Shown one piece after another: positions 33,343-36,801 of a DNA stretch of 36,801 bases. Position 1 is the stretch's first letter, and every line of letters begins with the position of its first letter. Both the position numbers and the translations under genes were made by a program. Source of the DNA: an uncultured beta proteobacterium (GTDB lineage: Bacteria; Pseudomonadota; Gammaproteobacteria; Burkholderiales; SG8-39); the NCBI GenBank assembly GCA_902826155.1, contig CADEDU010000074.1:1-36801 (forward strand). The letters run 5' to 3'. Under the pieces are notes generated by a model. That model saw only the letters and a program-made list of their open reading frames with translations. It was not told where the DNA came from and searched no databases.

Positions 33343-33849
33343 TTGAACATCAGCACCCGATCCATCGAACGAGTCGTCGGCGCCGTCGGCATTTTCGCCG
33401 CGTTGCTGTTGGTGCCTCTCACGCTGGCCACCTGCTGGGAGGTGTTCTCGCGCTACGCCATGGGTGCGCCGACCGTGTGGGCCTACGAGGTCGGCTACCT
33501 GCTCACCGGTTCGCATTTCCTGCTGGGGCTCGCGTACACGCTGCGAGCCGGCGAGCACATCCGCATCGACATCTTCTCGGGCCGGTTCTCGCCCCGCGCG
33601 CGGGCGGTGATCGACATCCTCGCCTACTGCGTCGTCATACCTCTGCTGGTGTGGCTGTCCTACGCGCTGATGCAGCACTTCTGGACCGGCTGGTCGCGCA
33701 GCGAGCGCACCGGCCAATCGGCCATGAATCTGCCGGTGTGGCCGTTCCGCGTGGTGTTCGTGGCGAGCTTCGTACTGTTCGCGCTGCAGTCGCTGGCCGA
33801 GCTGATGAAATCGGTGCGGCGCGCGCGCGGCGTGGGAGATGCATCGTAG
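33343..33849 (+). CDS. TRAP transporter small permease (DctQ family)
   Basis: Small membrane subunit of the TRAP transporter, 168 residues, TTG start. Four hydrophobic segments are visible at about residues 10-32, 45-65, 85-108 and 130-150. The loop VFSRYAMGAPTVWAYEVGYLL, followed by LRAGEHIRIDIF, is a hallmark of DctQ proteins. It lies 34 bases after the binding-protein gene and ends directly before the large permease ATG (stop at 33847-33849, ATG at 33850), so the two permease subunits are translated in close coupling. The TTG start lacks a strong ribosome site. Confidence 0.9.
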   Translation: MNISTRSIERVVGAVGIFAALLLVPLTLATCWEVFSRYAMGAPTVWAYEVGYLLTGSHFLLGLAYTLRAGEHIRIDIFSGRFSPRARAVIDILAYCVVIPLLVWLSYALMQHFWTGWSRSERTGQSAMNLPVWPFRVVFVASFVLFALQSLAELMKSVRRARGVGDAS

Positions 33850-35169
33850 ATGGAACTCCTGCCGTTCCTGATGCTGCCGATGGCCTTCGTGCTGATGTTC
33901 CTCGGCGTGCAGGTCGTGTTCTCGATGATGATCACCGCGCTGGTGTTCGGTCTGTTCACGTTCGGCAATCGGGTGGTGTTCCAGTTCGTCGAGAAGATCG
34001 AGGATCTGTCGTCGAACTTCGTGTTCGCCGCGGTACCGTTGTTCGTGTTCATGGGCGCGATGCTGGAGCGTTCGGGCATCGCCGATCGGTTGTTCGAGGC
34101 GATCCACATCTGGACGCGCCGCTTGCCCGGCGGTCTGGCGATCGCGACGGTGCTGATGTGCGTGATCTTCGCGGCCTCCTCGGGCGTGATCGGCGCGACC
34201 GAATCGGTGGTGGGCCTGCTCACCATCCCGGTGATGCTGCGCTACGCGTACGACCGCGGCCTGATATCGGGCACCATCTGCGCCGGCGGGTCGCTGGGCA
34301 CGATCATCCCACCGTCGGTGGTGGCCGTGGTGATGGGGCCGCTGGCTGATATCTCGGTGGGTGATCTGCTGTACGGCATGGTGTTTCCCGGCTTGATCAT
34401 GGGAGCGCTCTACGTCGCGTACATCTTCGTGGTCTGCTCGCTGCGTCCAAAGTACGGACCGCGCATTCCGCCCGAGCCCGGCGACCCGCGCTTCGGCGCG
34501 AAGGTGTGGATCACCACGCGCAACCTGATCCCGCCGGTGTTGATGATCTTCGCGGTGCTCGGCTCGATCCTGCTCGGCTGGGCCTCACCGACCGAGGCAG
34601 CGGCAATCGGTGCGCTCGCTTCCGTGTTGTTGACGATGCTCTACCGTACCTATTCGAACACCGCGCTGTTCGAAGCGTTGATCAAAACGCTCAAGGTCAC
34701 CTCGATGATCATGGCGGTGCTGCTTGCCGGCACGCTCTTCACCGGCGTGTTCGTCGGCGGCGGCGGTATCAACGCGGCGAATCAGGCGATAGCGAAGATG
34801 CAGCTCTCGCCCTGGCTGCTGCTCGCGCTGATGATGTTGATCCTGTTCATTGCCGGGTTCTTCCTCGACTGGATCTCGATCGTGCTGATCTTCGTGCCGA
34901 TCTTCACCCCGCTCATCAAGACCGCGGGCTTCGATCCGGTGTGGTTCTGCATCCTGTTTCTCATCATGATCCAGACCAGCTACCTCACCCCGCCGATGGC
35001 GCCGGCGATCTTCTACCTGCGCGCAGTGGCGCCGCCGCAGATCACCATTCGCGACATGTATCGCGGCGTGGTCCCGTTCATCGCGCTGCAGGTGCTGACC
35101 ATGGTGATCGTGATGATCTGGCCGGCACTGGTGACATGGTTGCCGGGCACGATGTTGAAGTTCAAGTGA
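33850..35169 (+). CDS. TRAP transporter large permease (DctM family)
   Basis: Large membrane subunit of the TRAP transporter that moves solute with a cation gradient, 439 residues, about twelve membrane segments. Family blocks are AVPLFVFMGAMLERSGIADRL, FAASSGVIGATESVVGLLTIP, GTICAGGSLGTIIPPSVVAVV (the GSLGxxIPPS motif), GWASPTEAAAIGALASV and LTPPMAPAIFYLRAVAPP. The length matches the family. It is the last gene of the DctP-DctQ-DctM set. A short heptamer repeat array follows before the dioxygenase-family gene, so transcription may continue into that gene. Confidence 0.94.
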   Translation: MELLPFLMLPMAFVLMFLGVQVVFSMMITALVFGLFTFGNRVVFQFVEKIEDLSSNFVFAAVPLFVFMGAMLERSGIADRLFEAIHIWTRRLPGGLAIATVLMCVIFAASSGVIGATESVVGLLTIPVMLRYAYDRGLISGTICAGGSLGTIIPPSVVAVVMGPLADISVGDLLYGMVFPGLIMGALYVAYIFVVCSLRPKYGPRIPPEPGDPRFGAKVWITTRNLIPPVLMIFAVLGSILLGWASPTEAAAIGALASVLLTMLYRTYSNTALFEALIKTLKVTSMIMAVLLAGTLFTGVFVGGGGINAANQAIAKMQLSPWLLLALMMLILFIAGFFLDWISIVLIFVPIFTPLIKTAGFDPVWFCILFLIMIQTSYLTPPMAPAIFYLRAVAPPQITIRDMYRGVVPFIALQVLTMVIVMIWPALVTWLPGTMLKFK

Positions 35170-35190
35170 AGTTGAGCAACGGTGACGAAT

Positions 35191-35225
35191 GAAGAGTGAA
35201 AAGTGAAGAGTGAAGAGTGAAGAGG
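35191..35225 (+). repeat. Five-copy heptamer tandem repeat
   Basis: Five head-to-tail heptamers based on GAAGAGT (35191-35197, 35198-35204 with one change, 35205-35211, 35212-35218, 35219-35225 with a final G). The array fills most of the 66 bases between the TRAP permease and the dioxygenase-family gene. Because the unit is seven bases and contains TGA across its junctions, it places stops in all three forward frames. Confidence 0.9.
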
Positions 35226-35235
35226 GGAGCCAGCC

Positions 35236-36135
35236 ATGACACCGGAACAGATTTTCGCCATCCCGCCGCGCGTGCTGTCCCAGGCACAACGCGAGTTTTA
35301 TCTTCGCGAGGGCTACATCCTGCTCGAGCGGGTGATTCCCGATGAGTGGATCAAGCGGTTGCGCGCGGCCACCGAGGAACTGGTCGAACAAAGCCGCAAG
35401 GTGACGAAGTCGGACAAGAAGTTCGATCTGGAGCCCGATCACCGCTCCGACGCGCCGCGCCTGCGCCGGGTGTCGAGCCCCGACATCCACCATCCGGTGT
35501 TCTGGGAGTACGTGACCAAGGGGCCGATGGCCGACATCGTCGCCGACCTGGTCGGGACGGACGTGAAGTTCCATCACTCCAAGCTCAATTTCAAATGGAA
35601 GCAGGGCGGCGAAGAGGTGAAGTGGCACTACGACATTTCGTTCTGGCCGCACACCAACTATTCGCCGCTGACGGTTGGCACGTATCTGTACGACTGCGGC
35701 ATGGATCAGGGGCCGCTCGGCGTGCTGCCGCGCAGCCACGAGATCGAGCCGATGCTCACGCAGTACGACGAGGGCGGCAAATGGATCGGCTGCCTGCGCG
35801 ATAGCGACGTCGCCCGGCTCGACGCGTCGAAGACCGTCTATCTCACCGGTCCGGCGGGCTCGCTGACCATCCACAACTGCCGCACCCTGCACAGCTCTCC
35901 GCGCAACGACTCCGACCTGGGGCGGCCTTTGTTGCTCTACACGTTGTCGAGCGCCGACGCGTTCACTTACATGTGTAATCCGCTCGGTACGAAGCACAGC
36001 GGTGCGATCGTGCGTGGCAAGCCGGCAGCCTTCGCGCATCACGATCCGCGGCCATGCCTGATTCCGCCGGACTGGTCGGGCGGTTACAGCTCGATCTTCT
36101 CGCTGCAGCAAGAGGAGGCGCAGAAGGCTGCATAA
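35236..36135 (+). CDS. Phytanoyl-CoA dioxygenase (PhyH)-family protein
   Basis: Predicted Fe(II)/2-oxoglutarate-dependent hydroxylase, 299 residues, cytoplasmic. The double-stranded beta-helix iron site is visible as His131 and Asp133 (WHYDISFW) with the distal His219 (LHSSPRN). Arg230 (LGRPLLLY) is in the place that binds the 2-oxoglutarate carboxylate. The N-terminal FYLREGYILLERVIPDEWI and middle GPLGVLPRSHE are usual for the family. GGGGAG precedes the ATG by a few bases. It follows the TRAP transporter on the same strand, so a substrate imported by that transporter may be hydroxylated here (inference). The family acts on very different small molecules, so the substrate cannot be named. 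Confidence 0.9.
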   Translation: MTPEQIFAIPPRVLSQAQREFYLREGYILLERVIPDEWIKRLRAATEELVEQSRKVTKSDKKFDLEPDHRSDAPRLRRVSSPDIHHPVFWEYVTKGPMADIVADLVGTDVKFHHSKLNFKWKQGGEEVKWHYDISFWPHTNYSPLTVGTYLYDCGMDQGPLGVLPRSHEIEPMLTQYDEGGKWIGCLRDSDVARLDASKTVYLTGPAGSLTIHNCRTLHSSPRNDSDLGRPLLLYTLSSADAFTYMCNPLGTKHSGAIVRGKPAAFAHHDPRPCLIPPDWSGGYSSIFSLQQEEAQKAA

Positions 36136-36260
36136 CGCCAGGCGTCGCACGTTGAGTGCTGCGCTGGGTAGAACGCGGCGCGCGATGTAGGCATCCGGTC
36201 CACACCTTCCGCTGCGCTGCAGGCATGCCGCGTGCGGTTCGCGCGCGCGTTCCTGGACCC

Positions 36261-36303
36261 TTGACGCCCGTCAATGTTGTGGGCTTGGCCCACTGCCTAC
36301 ACT
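36261..36303 (+). promoter_or_regulatory. Putative CRP/FNR-family activator site and promoter of fhs
   Basis: TTGAC-GCCC-GTCAA at 36261-36274 is a perfect palindrome. Twenty-three bases later TACACT (36298-36303, 4 of 6 matches to the -10 consensus) gives exactly the same layout as before formate dehydrogenase. A second inverted repeat, GTGGGC-TTG-GCCCAC (36279-36293), lies in the spacer. The fhs start codon is 85 bases past the palindrome. The rest of the 36136-36359 gap holds no gene that I can support. Confidence 0.55.
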
Positions 36304-36359
36304 GCCGCGCCTCGTCGGTACGTGCGCCTTGATCACGCCCGCTTTCATTGGAGACACCC

Positions 36360-36801
36360 ATGGCATCGGATATCGAAATCGCCCAGGCTGCCAAGATGCA
36401 GCGCATCGCCGCCGTCGCGCGCGACAAGCTCGGCATCGGCGACGAGCACCTGGAGCCGTTCGGACACTACAAGGCGAAGGTCTCGCTTGCGTATCTCGAT
36501 ACGCTCAAGAGCAAACCCGACGGCAAGCTGATCCTGGTCACGGCCATCAGCCCCACGCCGGCGGGCGAAGGCAAGACCACCACCACGGTCGGTCTGGGCG
36601 ATGCGCTCAATCACATCGGCAAGAAGGCGATGATCTGCCTGCGCGAACCCTCGCTCGGTCCGGTGTTCGGCGTGAAGGGCGGGGCAGCGGGCGGCGGCTA
36701 CGCGCAGGTCGTGCCGATGGAAGACATCAACCTGCATTTCACTGGTGATTTCGGCGCGATCCAGCTCGCCAACAATCTGCTGGCGGCGATGATCGATAAC
36801 C
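36360..36801 (+). CDS. fhs: Formate-tetrahydrofolate ligase, 5' part (cut by window end)
   Basis: ATP-dependent joining of formate to tetrahydrofolate to give 10-formyl-tetrahydrofolate, the entry step from formate into folate C1 metabolism. Only the first 147 codons are in the window; the full protein is usually about 550-560 residues. The N-terminus [16 protein letters not shown], then [14 protein letters not shown], the ATP loop [16 protein letters not shown] and the family signature beginning [19 protein letters not shown], followed by DINLHFTGD, leave no doubt. The ATG has GGAG upstream (TTGGAGACACCC). It shares a putative activator-promoter layout with formate dehydrogenase at 19.4 kb, which fits two enzymes competing for or sharing formate. 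Confidence 0.95.
   Translation, partial: MASDIEIAQAAKMQRIAAVARDKLGIGDEHLEPFGHYKAKVSLAYLDTLKSKPDGKLILVTAISPTPAGEGKTTTTVGLGDALNHIGKKAMICLREPSLGPVFGVKGGAAGGGYAQVVPMEDINLHFTGDFGAIQLANNLLAAMIDN

Noticed and set aside
32088..33431. Minus-strand open frame opposite the TRAP binding protein
   Set aside because: Antisense to a conserved gene with a good ribosome site; no protein-like pattern.
34585..36150. Long minus-strand open frame opposite the TRAP large permease and PhyH genes
   Set aside because: It spans two well-supported genes and an intergenic repeat, and its translation is low-complexity His/Arg/Gln.
36241..36303. TTGACG at 36261 as an ordinary -35 element for fhs
   Set aside because: The nearest -10-like hexamer is 31 bases away, too far for sigma-70; the hexamer is better read as half of the palindrome.

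Overview
The window reads as a piece of a betaproteobacterial chromosome, most likely Burkholderiales. The reasons are high G+C content, three Bug-type (TctC-like) periplasmic binding proteins without their membrane partners, two TRAP transport systems, a DUF2889 gene beside a succinyl-CoA synthetase-type pair, and a DUF3391/HD-GYP protein. These are metabolic and transport genes. I see no phage, insertion sequence, CRISPR array, tRNA or rRNA. Coding density is high and no gap between genes exceeds about 290 bases (the longest is 7813-8102).

Layout. (1) 1-7.8 kb, uptake and oxidoreduction: two orphan Bug proteins, three short-chain dehydrogenases (one lacking the catalytic Tyr), and a TAXI-type TRAP system whose binding-protein gene carries a one-base frameshift. 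(2) 8.1-11.4 kb, cyclic-di-GMP turnover: an HD-GYP protein with a broken HD motif, followed after 27 bases by a GGDEF-degenerate but EAL-intact phosphodiesterase. (3) 11.3-14.8 kb, minus strand: two paralogous flavin reductases, a tartrate/D-malate dehydrogenase-type enzyme and a third Bug protein, with two back-to-back hairpins between the last two. (4) 14.9-16.4 kb: glycerol kinase. (5) 16.5-19.3 kb: DUF2889, sucC and sucD. (6) 19.5-27.6 kb: a two-subunit NAD-dependent formate dehydrogenase of the tungsten/molybdenum FDH1 type, a ModE-like regulator with an oxyanion-binding domain, and a tungstate-type ABC importer (tupBCA). (7) 27.8-29.5 kb: a HlyD-like adaptor fused to a C39-peptidase-like domain. 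(8) 29.6-36.1 kb: a PanB-family protein with altered metal ligands, a GntR/FCD regulator, a fatty acid hydroxylase-family membrane protein, a three-gene TRAP transporter and a phytanoyl-CoA dioxygenase-family protein. (9) From 36,360 to the window end: the 5' part of fhs, formate-tetrahydrofolate ligase.

How the parts may work together. Formate oxidation (FDH), metal supply (tupBCA plus regulator), formate activation onto tetrahydrofolate (fhs) and possibly an acyl-CoA ligase (sucCD-like) form a C1/formate theme. The main regulatory observation supports this: a perfect palindrome TTGAC-N4-GTCAA occurs exactly three times in the window, always between genes. It lies upstream of the formate dehydrogenase, of fhs and of the third Bug gene. 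At all three it is followed 22-23 bases later by a -10-like element, as expected for a class II CRP/FNR-family activator. A second paired element, ATATGCA-N7-ACATATT, occurs twice between the ModE-like regulator and tupB and is a good candidate for that regulator's operators.
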